A stretch of DNA of 64,000 nucleotides from Streptomyces sannanensis (GCF_039536205.1 NZ_BAAAYL010000001.1:3224001-3288000); one strand, 5' to 3'; shown: positions 30,788 to 39,534, numbered from the stretch's first letter. Notes: generated by a model from the letters alone, not told the origin. Translations and numbers: made by a program.

Positions 30788-32176
30788 GTGTCCGAGTCGT
30801 ACGCGCAGCCGAGCCCGGCCGTTCCGGTGAATCCGGAGCCCCCGGGGGTTCCGGCTGCCCCGGCGATGCCGCCGGGGCCCCCGGCCCCACCGATCCCTCC
30901 GAACCAGCCGTACAGGCGCGGCCGTGCCCTCTGGCGCAATGCCGCGGTGCGTGCGGCCGTGGTGTTCACGCTGCTCGCGCTGTGCGGCCTGGTCATCCTC
31001 GCGCTCGTCCACGAACGGACCGGCACCGCGGGCTTCCTGGTGGGTCTGGGGCTCGCCGTGCTGCCGGTGCCGCTGCTGCTGGCGGCCTTCCGCTGGCTGG
31101 ACCAGGTCCGCCCGGGGCCGTGGCAGAACCTCTGCTTCGCCTTCGCCTGGGGTGCCTGCGCGGCCGCACTGATCGCGATCATCGCCAACACGTTCGCGAT
31201 GCGCTGGATCGCCACCGGCACCGCGGACCCGTCCGGCGTGGACAAGCTGGGCGCGACGGCCATAGCGCCGGTCGTCGAGGAAATCGCCAAGGCGGCCGCG
31301 GTGCTGCTGCTGTTCCACCGCCGGAGACTGCACTTCACCGGGCTGGTCGACGGCGTGGTCTTCGCCGGTTTCACGGCGACGGGCTTCGCCTTCACCGAGA
31401 ACATCCTCTATCTGGGCAGGGCGTTCGGTGAGGACCAGGCCGCCGGCTACGCAGGGGTGGCCTTGATGACCGCCGGAACCTTCTTCGCGCGGATCATCAT
31501 GTCGCCCTTCGCGCATCCGCTGTTCACCGCGATGACCGGCATCGGGTTCGGGTTCGCCGCCACGGCACTGCGGCATCAGCGGTTCCGCCGGTTCGCCCTG
31601 CCGCCGCTGGGGCTGGTCCTCGCCATGGGGATGCACGCCCTGTGGAACGGTTCCGCGACATACGGCGGAGTCGGCTTCCTGCTCGTCTACGCGGCCTTCA
31701 TGGTGCCGGTGTTCGGGCTGCTGACCTGGCTGGCGGTGTGGACACGCCAGAGCGAACTGCGCACGATCGGTGGGGAGTTGGCCACGTACGCCGCGGCCGG
31801 CTGGCTCGTCCCCGAAGAGCCGCTCGCGCTCTCCTCGATGCGGGCCCGCAGCATGGCGCGGGGGTTCGCGGCCCGGTGGTACGGGGGGAAGGGCGCGGCG
31901 CGCGCGGTGACGGAGTACGAGGCGTTCGCGACGTCGCTCGCCTTTCTGCGGAACCGGGCCCGGCGCGGCGCGGCGGCCGCGGACTTCCCCGCGCGGGAGC
32001 AGGAGCTGCTGCACCAACTGTGGCAGCGCCGGTCCGTCGCGGGGCCCGCACTGGTGTACGCGGCACGGATGACGGGCCGGGTCCGGACGCCCTGGCCGCC
32101 GTACGCTCCGTACGGCGCGCCCGGCCAGTATCTGCCGCCGCATGTACCGCCCCACATACCGCCTCAACGGCATTGA
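30788..32176 (+). CDS. PrsW-family intramembrane metalloprotease
   Basis: The 462-residue protein has a Pro-rich cytoplasmic N-terminus of about 40 residues, then about eight transmembrane helices. The PrsW signature motifs lie within them: APVVEEIAKAAAVLLLF (first glutamate pair) and DGVVFAGFTATGFAFTENIL. A later histidine-containing segment, LGLVLAMGMHALWNG, completes the presumed metal site. In Bacillus PrsW cleaves the anti-sigma factor RsiW; the target here is unknown. The C-terminal 130 residues are soluble and basic. The start is GTG. It converges on the M23 peptidase gene with a strong terminator between. Confidence 0.88.
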   Translation: MSESYAQPSPAVPVNPEPPGVPAAPAMPPGPPAPPIPPNQPYRRGRALWRNAAVRAAVVFTLLALCGLVILALVHERTGTAGFLVGLGLAVLPVPLLLAAFRWLDQVRPGPWQNLCFAFAWGACAAALIAIIANTFAMRWIATGTADPSGVDKLGATAIAPVVEEIAKAAAVLLLFHRRRLHFTGLVDGVVFAGFTATGFAFTENILYLGRAFGEDQAAGYAGVALMTAGTFFARIIMSPFAHPLFTAMTGIGFGFAATALRHQRFRRFALPPLGLVLAMGMHALWNGSATYGGVGFLLVYAAFMVPVFGLLTWLAVWTRQSELRTIGGELATYAAAGWLVPEEPLALSSMRARSMARGFAARWYGGKGAARAVTEYEAFATSLAFLRNRARRGAAAADFPAREQELLHQLWQRRSVAGPALVYAARMTGRVRTPWPPYAPYGAPGQYLPPHVPPHIPPQRH

Positions 32177-32180
32177 AAAA

Positions 32181-32222
32181 CCGGCAGCTCTGGCGCCGGG
32201 GGGTGGGCGCCAGAGCTGCCGG
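32181..32222. terminator. Perfect 17-bp hairpin between convergent prsW-like and M23 genes
   Basis: CCGGCAGCTCTGGCGCC (32181-32197) and its exact complement (32206-32222) enclose an 8-base loop. It follows AAAAA on the plus strand, which becomes a U-run for the minus-strand transcript. Confidence 0.9.
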
Positions 32223-32253
32223 GGACCAGGAAACACGCCTCAGCGGGCGTGCG

Positions 32254-33291
32254 TCAGGGGTGGAGGCCCTTGTTGCGCAGCCAGGCCAGCGGGTCGACAC
32301 CGCCGCCGCCGGCCGTGTGGACCTCCATGTGCAGGTGCGGGCCGGTCACATTGCCGGTGGCGCCGACACGGCCGATGGTCTGGCCGGCGCTGACCTGACC
32401 GGAGGTGACGGTCATGGAGGAGAGGTGGCAGTACCAGATCTCGGTGCCGTCCGCGAGGGTGAGCACGATGCGGTAGCCGTACGCCCCGGACCAGCCGGCC
32501 GAGGTGATGGTGCCGCCGCCCACGGCCTTGACCGGCGTTCCGGTCGGGGCGGCGAAGTCGAGGCCGGTGTGGTGGCCGGAGGACCACATCGTGCCGGCCT
32601 GGCCGTAGGTGGAGGTGAGCGTGTAGGAGGAGGTGGGCAGGGAGTAGCTGGCGGCAAGCTTGGCGAGCCGCTCGGCCTCGGCCTTCTTCCGGGCCTCCTC
32701 CTCGGCCTTCGCCTTCGCCTCGGCGGCCGCGGCGGCCTCTTCCTCGGCGGCTTCCTGCTGCTTCTTGGCCTCGGCGGCGGCCTGTTCGGCCGCGGCCTTC
32801 TCGGCGGCGTCCGTGGCCTCCACCACCGCGTCGGCCTGCTGCTGCTCGGCCTGCTGAAGGATGCGGGCGCGCAGCGCCTCGCCCGCGTCGGCGGCGCCCT
32901 GGGCGGCGTCGGTCTCGGTGACACCGGCCGAGCTGAGCGGGGCGTGCTCTTCGCCGGCCGAGTCCTCGTCGGCCATCAGGGAGCCGATGCCCGGCAGGGA
33001 TTCGGCGTCGGGAAGATCCGGGAGGTCGGGCAGGGATATGGAGACCGGCGGCTTCTGCTGGGCGGTGGCCAGACCGCCCGCGCCGACTGCGGCGATGAGG
33101 CCGACCCCGAGGACGGTGGAGCTACGGGCCAGACCGTTGCTCTGCTTGGCGACCCGATGCCTGCCGCGCACCGGACGTACGGTGTCCTCGCCGGGGTTCC
33201 ACTCCTCCCACGTGCCGCTCTCGGCGGGCGTGGTCCCGTACAGGGAGGTGGGGGCTTCGGGGGCTTCGGGGGCGGGCCTGTTGGACGCCAC
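32254..33291 (-). CDS. M23 (LytM-type) peptidase with coiled coil, c-di-AMP riboswitch-controlled
   Basis: The 345-residue protein has a cytoplasmic N-terminus of about 65 residues, a signal-anchor helix (SSTVLGVGLIAAVGAGGLA), and an acidic stretch. An Ala/Glu/Lys-rich coiled coil (about residues 120-210) follows. A C-terminal M23 zinc metallopeptidase domain completes it, with the ligand motifs GHHTGLDFAAPTGTPV and GPHLHMEVH. M23 enzymes cut peptidoglycan cross-bridges or activate other hydrolases outside the membrane. The GTG at 33291 is chosen because GGAAAGGAG precedes it; upstream in-frame codons fall inside the riboswitch, so they cannot be coding. Control by c-di-AMP links wall remodelling to that signal. 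Confidence 0.92.
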   Translation of the reverse strand: MASNRPAPEAPEAPTSLYGTTPAESGTWEEWNPGEDTVRPVRGRHRVAKQSNGLARSSTVLGVGLIAAVGAGGLATAQQKPPVSISLPDLPDLPDAESLPGIGSLMADEDSAGEEHAPLSSAGVTETDAAQGAADAGEALRARILQQAEQQQADAVVEATDAAEKAAAEQAAAEAKKQQEAAEEEAAAAAEAKAKAEEEARKKAEAERLAKLAASYSLPTSSYTLTSTYGQAGTMWSSGHHTGLDFAAPTGTPVKAVGGGTITSAGWSGAYGYRIVLTLADGTEIWYCHLSSMTVTSGQVSAGQTIGRVGATGNVTGPHLHMEVHTAGGGGVDPLAWLRNKGLHP

Positions 33292-33317
33292 GAGGGCGCG
33301 CTCCTTTCCTTCCTTGT

Positions 33318-33431
33318 CGCCTACCGGGTTAGCTGACGGGTTCGGAACAGGAAGGTCTCCTACGGGCACCCGGAAAGACGCCCGATTCACCCCAAAGTGG
33401 TGGTTCCCCGGTTCCCTTGCGGGATTCGGCG
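33318..33431 (-). ncRNA. ydaO/yuaA c-di-AMP riboswitch
   Basis: The leader of the M23 gene, read on the minus strand, starts CGCCGAATCCC. It contains the family blocks GGGGTGAATC and CCGAACCCGTCAGCTAACC, and ends GGTAGGCG, whose GGCG pairs with the opening CGCC as P1. These blocks in this order are the ydaO consensus, here 114 bases long. In Streptomyces this class lies before resuscitation-promoting-factor and wall-hydrolase genes, and c-di-AMP binding turns expression off. The aptamer ends 26 bases before the start codon, so control is likely at termination or at ribosome access. Confidence 0.92.
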
Positions 33432-33689
33432 CATGCGCACGGTGCCGCCTCTGCGACGGCTGGGACGACCGCGCTGCGTTATCGAACGTTAATAGACACG
33501 GGGGCTTTATTCCAAGCCGCTCCGGCTGATCATTAACGCTTTTCGCCCGGACTTAACAGGACAGACGCGGGCGGACCGGGTGAGTTGACAGCCGCTCAGA
33601 CACATTTTCACCACACACGTTTCTCTGATGGTGTGTCAACTGTTATGCGCAGAGGCGTCCTCCGACTACCCACCGTGTCAGGCACGGAT

Positions 33690-34901
33690 TCAGCCGCCGC
33701 CCGGGCCGGGCTGCCCCCCGCGCGAGACGGACCCGTGGCCGGCGCGCTCCACGGGCCGGCCGACCGCCAGCAGTGCCATGTCGTCGGTCGAGCCGTCGCC
33801 CGTGTACCGGCGCACGTCGTCGACGAGCTCGTCCAGCAGTCCACCGGGCCCCGGGAAGACCCGGCCCTCCAGCCGGGCCCGCGGATCGTAGAAGGTCCCG
33901 GTCGCGTCCCGCGCCTCCGACAGGCCGTCCGTGTAGAAGAGCAGCGTCGCCCCGGGCGGGAGCTCCGTCTCCTCCGCCCGGTCCGGCCACATCCCCAGGG
34001 CCGCCATCCCCAGGGGCAGCGCCCGCTCCCTCGGCGCCAGCACCCCCACCGAACCGTCGGCGTACAGCATCAGCGGCTCCGGATGCCCCCGGTTCACCAG
34101 CCGCACCACATCACGGTCGGGCCGCACCTCCGCCAGTACGGCCGTGGTGAAACCCTCGACCGCGTCCAGCCCCGATCGCCGCTCCGCCTCCCGGACGAGC
34201 GCACGCTCCAGCCGTCCCGCGACCGCCTCGAGCGTGCGCTCCTGCTCCGCGGCCTCCCGGAACGCACCGATGACGACGGCGACCGCCTCCACCGCCTGCA
34301 GCCCCTTGCCGCGCACATCCCCCACCACCAGCCGCACCCCGTACGGTGTCTCCTGCACCGCGAACAGGTCGCCGCCGATGAACGCGTCCTCGTGCGCCGC
34401 CACATACCGCGCGGCGACCCGCAGTCCGCCGATCCGGTCGGCCGGCGGCGGCAGCACCGCACGCTGGACCGTCTCGGCGATGACGCGCGCCGAGGCGAGC
34501 TGTTCACCGCTGCGCCGCACCACCCGGTTCGTCAGCAGCGCGAGCGCCACCACCGTGATGGTGGTGACCAGCTCGGTGATCGACTCCACCCGGGCCGACG
34601 AGCCGTGGAAGATCAACAGCAGTGTCACCGCGACCACGGCGGCGAGACCCGTCACCAGCGTGACGGCCAGCGAGAAGAACGGGGCCGCGATCAGCGGCGC
34701 GGCGGTGAAGAGCGGGGCCGCGCTGACCTCCGGAGGGGTCAGCACATCGAAGGCCGTGCCCACGGCGATGAGCAGCATGGGCAGCGCCCGTACGAAACGA
34801 CGGGTGGCCGGCGACGGCCCGTTCGCCGCCCGGTTCCGCTCCCCCTTCCTCCCGCCGCCTCCTCGCTGCCCCACCTGTGGTCTCCTGCCCAGTGCGCACA
34901 C
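33690..34901 (-). CDS. Membrane-bound PP2C/SpoIIE-type serine phosphatase
   Basis: The 403-residue protein has a basic N-terminus and about three to four transmembrane helices (for example FVRALPMLLIAVGTAFDVL and VTGLAAVVAVTLLLIF), then a PP2C/SpoIIE domain from about residue 160. Metal-site motifs are FIGGDLFAVQE, VVGDVRGKGLQAVEAV and LLFYTDGLSEARD, with the C-terminal aspartates in STDDMALLAVG. It presumably dephosphorylates an anti-anti-sigma factor at the membrane in response to an unknown signal. It has no kinase domain, unlike the 20-kb SpoIIE-type gene. It stands alone; no partner is adjacent. Confidence 0.9.
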   Translation of the reverse strand: MCALGRRPQVGQRGGGGRKGERNRAANGPSPATRRFVRALPMLLIAVGTAFDVLTPPEVSAAPLFTAAPLIAAPFFSLAVTLVTGLAAVVAVTLLLIFHGSSARVESITELVTTITVVALALLTNRVVRRSGEQLASARVIAETVQRAVLPPPADRIGGLRVAARYVAAHEDAFIGGDLFAVQETPYGVRLVVGDVRGKGLQAVEAVAVVIGAFREAAEQERTLEAVAGRLERALVREAERRSGLDAVEGFTTAVLAEVRPDRDVVRLVNRGHPEPLMLYADGSVGVLAPRERALPLGMAALGMWPDRAEETELPPGATLLFYTDGLSEARDATGTFYDPRARLEGRVFPGPGGLLDELVDDVRRYTGDGSTDDMALLAVGRPVERAGHGSVSRGGQPGPGGG

Positions 34902-34980
34902 GGCTGCGGACGGTACCGCGCCCCACCGCCCAGGCTGGCCGCAGCCGCGCCGGGCGGCGACCTCGCGTCGGCCAACCGGA

Positions 34981-35724
34981 CTACGCCAGGTGCCGCTCGG
35001 CGTACACCTTCATCGCGTCCCGTACGAGCAAGGCCGTGCCCTCCCCGTGCTTGTCGTAGTTCGCGGTGAAGCGGGGGTCGTCGACGTACATCTGCCCGAG
35101 CCCGATGAAGTACTCCCTGGTCGGCGTCGTCGTCCGCGACAGCCACCCGTGGTGCCGCCGGGTGATCGCCTGCACTTCGTCGCTGTCGGCGGCCAGCCCG
35201 GCCGTCGCGGCCCGCCCGTAGTCCCGGCCGATGTCCAGTTGCTCGCGGATGAACGCCTTCCTCTCCCCTTCCCCGAGCGAACGCCACCAGCGGTCACTTC
35301 GCTCGTACGCCTCACGGCCCCAGCGCTCGGTCACCTCCTGCTCGTACTGCGTGTGATCGAAGCCGTCGAACACTTCCTCGGCCATCAGTTCCTCCCCTTC
35401 CTCGGTCTTCCGGAGAGTGGTCCGCACCGATGCGATCTGCCGCCCGATGCGCTCGCGCTCCTGCTCCAGCAGCCGCAGATGCGTCCGCAGAGCGGCGGCC
35501 GTGTCCCACTGCCCTTCGAGTACGTCCTTGATGGCGGGCAGGGACAGCCCGAGCTCACGCAGAAGCAGAACGCGCTGCAGCCTGACCAGGGCTTCCTGGT
35601 CGTAGTAGCGGTAGCCGTTGCTCCCGATCCGGCTCGGCACCAGCAGCCCCAGCTCGCCGTAGTGGCGCAGCGTGCGGCTCGTCGTCCCGGCCTTACGGGC
35701 AATCTCCTGGATCGACCACTCCAT
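34981..35724 (-). CDS. MerR-family regulator of TipAL type (thiopeptide/multidrug-binding domain)
   Basis: The protein has an N-terminal MerR winged helix (WSIQEIARKAGTTSRTLRHY, GYRYYDQEALVRLQRVLLLR), a dimerisation coiled coil (about residues 75-120), and a C-terminal TipAS domain with FDHTQYEQEVTERWG and HHGWLSRTTTPTREYFIGLG. TipAL binds thiopeptides covalently and activates its own promoter. I place the start at the second ATG (35724, MEWSIQ...). The upstream promoter's -10 element ends two bases before the first ATG at 35730, so transcription must begin near the second ATG and the mRNA is probably leaderless. The length of about 247 residues is normal for TipAL. Confidence 0.9.
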   Translation of the reverse strand: MEWSIQEIARKAGTTSRTLRHYGELGLLVPSRIGSNGYRYYDQEALVRLQRVLLLRELGLSLPAIKDVLEGQWDTAAALRTHLRLLEQERERIGRQIASVRTTLRKTEEGEELMAEEVFDGFDHTQYEQEVTERWGREAYERSDRWWRSLGEGERKAFIREQLDIGRDYGRAATAGLAADSDEVQAITRRHHGWLSRTTTPTREYFIGLGQMYVDDPRFTANYDKHGEGTALLVRDAMKVYAERHLA

Positions 35725-35731
35725 GGCCATG

Positions 35732-35763
35732 ACGTTAGATCTTGACGTTACGTAAAGGTCAAG
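35732..35763 (-). promoter_or_regulatory. MerR-type autoregulated promoter with 19-bp spacer and operator
   Basis: On the minus strand TTGACC (35762-35757) and TAACGT (35737-35732) are separated by 19 bases, the long spacer that MerR activators correct by DNA distortion. CTTGAC and GTCAAG (35741-35763) form a dyad in the spacer. The start codon of the regulator follows at once, so it controls itself. Confidence 0.85.
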
Positions 35764-35792
35764 GACGATTCCGGGGACGCATACCGGGAACG

Positions 35793-35831
35793 CATGAAGG
35801 CCCGGTACGCAGTGCGTACCGGGCCTTCATG
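35793..35831 (-). terminator. Terminator of the initiator tRNA gene
   Basis: Two 19-base arms, CATGAAGGCCCGGTACGCA and its exact complement, are separated by one base; in RNA the tip opens to a three-base loop. It lies nine bases past the tRNA 3' end on the minus strand and also downstream-facing to no other gene. Confidence 0.85.
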
Positions 35832-35839
35832 ATTATCAG

Positions 35840-35913
35840 TAGCGGGGACAGGATTTGAACCTGCGACCTCTGGGTTATGAGCCCAGCGAGCTACCGAGCT
35901 GCTCCACCCCGCG
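35840..35913 (-). tRNA. Initiator tRNA-fMet (CAU)
   Basis: The minus strand reads CGCGGGGTGGAGCAGCTCGG, an anticodon arm CTGGG-CTCATAA-CCCAG, a T-loop GGTTCAAATCC, and an acceptor CCCCGCTA. Three consecutive G:C pairs in the anticodon stem and the mismatch at position 1:72 (here C:U) are the initiator hallmarks. No CCA is encoded; CT follows the discriminator A. Coordinates end at A73. Confidence 0.95.
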
Positions 35914-35969
35914 TCGGCACACTTAGCTTACGCCATCCGGAGAGGAGCTACGAACCATTTACGTCCAGG

Positions 35970-37262
35970 TCACCCCTGGGCGCGGCGGCGACGCACGCCG
36001 AACCAGGCAACCACGGCTCCCACCGCGACCAGCGCGGCGGCAGCGGCGCCGTACACGGAGGTGTTGTCGGAGCCCGTGCTGGCGAGTTCACCCGTGGTGG
36101 TGAGGTTGCTGCCGCCCGTCGCGGCCGGCGCGGACGTGGTCTCCGTGGCGGACGGCGTGGCCGAGGGCGAGGGCGAGGCGGAGGTGGTGGCGGACGGGCT
36201 CGGGCTCGGGCTCGCCGACGGCTTCCCGCCCGGGTTGTCGGCACCGGTCTTCGGGCCCACCGTGATCTTGCCGCGGGCGCCGGCGAACGGGAACGTGTTG
36301 CCCTCGGCCAGAGCGACACCGGCCTGCAGGGTGACCGCGGTGTCCTTCTTGATGCCGTTCAGGCCGAGGACACTCACCCGCAGCGGGAAGCTCTTGACCT
36401 GACCATCCGCGCCGAAGCCCTTGGGGACGTCCGGGAGCTGCCACATGTGGACGTAACCCGCGAGCGGCTTGAGCTTCTTCCAGGTGCGGCCCGCCTCGTC
36501 GTACACCTCGATGCCCAGCTCGGGGGAGGGCGAGCCGTCAGCGGTCGTCTCGACCTGCAACCGGGTGACCAGTGCGGAGTCGAAGCCGCCCTCGCCCTCG
36601 GCCTTGAGGTAGAAGTTGAGGTTCTGCGGCGTGCCCGGGCGGATCACACCCTCCGGTCCGTTGCCGAACCAGGTGGACAGCTCACCGGACTTGATCTTCG
36701 GCTCGATGTCGAAGACGACGGATTCCTGCTGCGCGGCCCGTCCTCCCAGGTCGGCCGCGGTCAGCTTCAGGTTCCCGTTGTTGGTGGGGTAGTTCTTGCC
36801 GAGGCCGACGGTGACCTTCCAGCTCAGCTCGCCCTTCGCCGGCACCGCGAACGTGCTGCCCTCCCCCTTCTCCGCGGGGTAGAAGATGCCCTGCGCGGAG
36901 GTGTCCTGCTGGCCGACGACCTCGTCGGTCGCCGGAGCGTTCACGGGCTCGACGTCGAAGACGATCTGGGAGGCGGCTATCGGGCTCGGCCCGTCCGACT
37001 GCGCGACCATCCACGGCTGGAAGTCCACCGGCTGGTCCGAGGAGTTCTTCACGGTGAACGAGAAGGACTCCGTCTCACCGCCCCGCGTCAGCGGCCCGGC
37101 CGGGGCCGGGGCGCCGAGCTCGATGGTGAGCGGCTTGCCGTCGGCGGCGACCGGAGCGGCCTGCGCGGACAGCGGCATCAGCACGCCACCGGCGACAGCG
37201 GCGACGACGACACCGGCAGCCGCGGAACGGAGACGGCGGGTGGTGACGATACGAGTGGACAT
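35970..37262 (-). CDS. Sortase-anchored secreted surface protein (LAxTG)
   Basis: The 430-residue protein has a Sec signal peptide (RRLRSAAAGVVVAAVAGGVL ... AQAAPVA) and an exported region of beta-rich repeats from about residue 45 to 335. A Pro/Ser/Thr-rich wall-spanning spacer follows (SPSPSATTSASPSPSATPS). The C-terminal sorting signal consists of LASTG, a hydrophobic helix (YGAAAAALVAVGAVVAWFGV) and an RRRR tail. LAxTG is the motif class used by Streptomyces class E sortases, so the protein is probably linked to peptidoglycan. The exported domain contains NSSDQPVDFQPWMVAQ but no enzyme motif. The ATG at 37262 is clear. It follows the tRNA on the same strand order but has its own promoter region. 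Confidence 0.88.
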   Translation of the reverse strand: MSTRIVTTRRLRSAAAGVVVAAVAGGVLMPLSAQAAPVAADGKPLTIELGAPAPAGPLTRGGETESFSFTVKNSSDQPVDFQPWMVAQSDGPSPIAASQIVFDVEPVNAPATDEVVGQQDTSAQGIFYPAEKGEGSTFAVPAKGELSWKVTVGLGKNYPTNNGNLKLTAADLGGRAAQQESVVFDIEPKIKSGELSTWFGNGPEGVIRPGTPQNLNFYLKAEGEGGFDSALVTRLQVETTADGSPSPELGIEVYDEAGRTWKKLKPLAGYVHMWQLPDVPKGFGADGQVKSFPLRVSVLGLNGIKKDTAVTLQAGVALAEGNTFPFAGARGKITVGPKTGADNPGGKPSASPSPSPSATTSASPSPSATPSATETTSAPAATGGSNLTTTGELASTGSDNTSVYGAAAAALVAVGAVVAWFGVRRRRAQG

Positions 37263-37737
37263 GAGTGGACTCCCCCCAAGGAATCATTCGGTCGTACCGG
37301 AGAAATGCAGAGCAGAGACGAGAGCACGGGCCGGCCGGGAGACAGGTGGTCCGGCCGGCACGCGGAGCAAGAAGCGGGATGCGGGATGCGGGATGCGAGG
37401 AGAAGAAACCTTCCGTCCGGTCCTGTACGGCCCGGATTCAGGCAATGTGCTCATCCTCGCCCGTCAAGATCGGTGAAACAACCACCGAACTGTCACCGCC
37501 GAGCAACAGCGATCAGCGAGCGCGGCGACAAAACGAACGGACATGGCGGACCCCCCCAGGAGATGCAACGAGAGAAAGCGAAAGGTGCTGTGCAAAGTGC
37601 GGCAGTGGCGTTCTGCGTTCCCTGCCGACGTCGTACAGCTTTCCCTGAACAGGGCGCGGGCGGAAGGGTTTTCCGGTGGCCCGAACGGGCCTTGGACACT
37701 TCCGTCCTGCCCCGCCGCTCCCCCGCCACCGTCCGTG
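37263..37737. other. Intergenic region with a 7-bp tandem repeat
   Basis: No gene is supported in these 475 bases. Three exact copies of GCGGGAT lie at 37374-37394 upstream of the surface protein. The rest should hold its promoter; no clear -35/-10 pair was found. Confidence 0.5.
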
Positions 37738-38085
37738 TCAGGGCCCGACCGCCTCATTGGTGAGGGGATGCAGCGGCACGGCTGACTCGAGCAGCGCCCA
37801 GCCATCGAGTTCGGAATGGCGGTCCAGCGCGCGCCGGCAGACCTCTCCCGTACGGCTCTCCGCCTCCTCAAGACGGTCCGCGAGCAGGTAAAAGCCCAGC
37901 ACGGGGCGGGCGACGGGCCGAGGATGGACGGCAAGGTGCTCGATGCGGTCCTCCTCGCTCGCGCATTGCAGCACCAGTTCACGGACGTTCCATGGGAGTT
38001 CCCCACCGGGAGGCGGCATCAGCCGCGCATGGACGAGATACATGCCGCCCACTGTGCCAATCGACCCAGTCCACAAGACGTCCAT
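37738..38085 (-). CDS. Hypothetical protein, 115 residues
   Basis: The protein begins MDVLWTGSIGTVGGMYLVHA and contains ELVLQCASEEDRIEHLAVHP and PVLGFYLLADRLEEAESRTG. I do not recognise a family. Composition and the third-codon-position GC bias are normal for a Streptomyces gene, with no signal peptide or membrane helix. The ATG at 38085 is chosen because upstream in-frame codons run into the promoter of the divergent LuxR-type gene. The 90-base divergent spacer suggests joint regulation. Confidence 0.6.
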   Translation of the reverse strand: MDVLWTGSIGTVGGMYLVHARLMPPPGGELPWNVRELVLQCASEEDRIEHLAVHPRPVARPVLGFYLLADRLEEAESRTGEVCRRALDRHSELDGWALLESAVPLHPLTNEAVGP

Positions 38086-38174
38086 GACCGGGCCTCTTTC
38101 GGCCCTGGCCGCTTTCGGCCTTGTTCCCCTCTTGTATTCTTCGCGCAACTTGGCGATTCCAAGGGGGGATTCAC

Positions 38175-39167
38175 ATGCTGACCACACTTGGCCTGGACGC
38201 CGTGTCCGAATCCGTCTACCGGGCCATGCTCAGACAGCCCGCGTCCGGCGTCGCCGAACTGGCCGCCACGCTGGGCCTCCCGGAAGCCGAGACGCGCCAC
38301 GCCCTCGACGTGCTCAGTGAACTCGCGCTCGTACGCCCCTGGTCGGAGCCCCCCGGACAGCTGCGGGCCGTGTCACCCGACATCGGGATGGAGATCCTGA
38401 TGGCCCGCCAGCAGGCCGAGCTGGCGGCCCAGCAGCAGCGCCTGGAGGCGTCTCGAGCGGCCGCGGCCCAGCTGATCTCGGAGTACGCCGAACTGCGCCC
38501 GGCAGGCGTCCATCCGGATGTCGTCCAGCTGGTCGGAATCGACCAGATCCGCGATTGGATCGCCCGTTCCACCCCCGAGGTGAAGAACGAGCTCATGGCG
38601 TTCTCCCCCGGCCCCCTCACAGCCGAGAACGTCGCCGCGTCACGGGGCCCGAACACGGAGCTGCTGAGCCGCGGCGTGATCATGCGTACGGTCATGCTCG
38701 ACAGCACCCGCAACAGCCGCATCTCAGTGGACCAGGCCAACTGGCTGGCCGAGCGGGGCGGGCAGGTGCGCACCGTTCCCTCCCTGCCCACTCGCCTGAT
38801 CATCATGGACCGGTCCCGCGCCCTCTTCCCGGTCAGCAGCGACGACACCGCCGCAGGTGCGGTGGCCCTCACCGGGCAGGGCACCCTGACCGCGCTGTGC
38901 GCGCTCTTCGAGAGCGTCTGGGCAACCGCCCAGCCCCTCGGCGAAGTGGCCCCCCTCGACCCGCACGGCCTCACCGGCCAGGAGGCCACGGCGATCCGCC
39001 TCCTCGCCGAAGGCCTCACCGACGAAGCCATCGCCAAACGCCTGGGCGTCTCTCCCCGCACCGCCCGCCGGCTCGCCACCGACCTGATGGACCGCCTCGG
39101 TGCCCGCTCCCGCTTCGAGGCCGGAGTCCGCGCGGTCCAGCACGGCTGGCTCCCGGCCCACCGCTAG
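38175..39167 (+). CDS. LuxR-type regulator with TrmB-like N-terminal domain
   Basis: The 330-residue protein starts with a TrmB-like winged helix (VYRAMLRQPASGVAELAATL, LPEAETRHALDVLSELALVR), then a short coiled coil and a ligand-binding-like middle domain (about residues 115-240). A C-terminal LuxR/GerE helix-turn-helix contains TGQEATAIRLLAEGLTDEAI and KRLGVSPRTARRLATDLMDR. Such fusions are numerous in Streptomyces and act as transcription factors with unknown ligands. The ATG at 38175 has AAGGGGGGA upstream. It is the last intact gene before the decayed stretch and could be either a core regulator or linked to the cluster; nothing in the sequence decides. Confidence 0.85.
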   Translation: MLTTLGLDAVSESVYRAMLRQPASGVAELAATLGLPEAETRHALDVLSELALVRPWSEPPGQLRAVSPDIGMEILMARQQAELAAQQQRLEASRAAAAQLISEYAELRPAGVHPDVVQLVGIDQIRDWIARSTPEVKNELMAFSPGPLTAENVAASRGPNTELLSRGVIMRTVMLDSTRNSRISVDQANWLAERGGQVRTVPSLPTRLIIMDRSRALFPVSSDDTAAGAVALTGQGTLTALCALFESVWATAQPLGEVAPLDPHGLTGQEATAIRLLAEGLTDEAIAKRLGVSPRTARRLATDLMDRLGARSRFEAGVRAVQHGWLPAHR

Positions 39168-39356
39168 AAGTCTCCCCGCCTACGTGATGCTCTCTTATGC
39201 GAGGCCGATAAGTGCGGAGGCGTACGGCTCGGCGCTCCAGAGCTGACGTATGCGGCCATCACGAACATCGAGACCGGTCGCCGCTACAAGGGCGGCAAGC
39301 GCCGCCGCGATGAGGGCGATCACGGCAGAGCGCCCCGCCCGGGGGAAACCGGACAG

Positions 39357-39534
39357 GACGCTTGAACTCCGCCTCGGTGTCGGCATACCGCTTGGACTCC
39401 GGAAGGCTGTGGAAACGGACCCAGCGGTCCGGCCAAGCCGAGCGCAGGAGATGACCGAGGGGCAACGTGCCCGGCCAGTTGGACTCCCACGCCGCATCAA
39501 GGCTGAGCGTTCCGCGGTTATCGGAAGGCGTCAC
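39357..39534 (-). pseudogene. DUF3885-like gene fragment
   Basis: From a GTG at 39534 the minus strand reads TPSDNRGTLSLDAAWESNWP, then LGHLLRSAWPDRWVRFHSLP and ESKRYADTEAEF. This resembles the N-terminus of DUF3885 proteins. After EAEF the frame turns into unrelated Arg/Pro-rich sequence with a stop, so about two-thirds of the usual protein is missing. The GTG overlaps the preceding fragment's stop codon (GTGA), so the two were once an operon. Confidence 0.55.

Noticed and set aside
33318..33390. N-terminal extension of the M23 peptidase
   Set aside because: The codons coincide with conserved riboswitch bases; the GTG at 33291 has a proper ribosome-binding site.
37374..37394. CRISPR-like short repeats
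   Set aside because: The GCGGGAT units are 7 bases, contiguous and without spacers. No CRISPR array was seen anywhere in the window.
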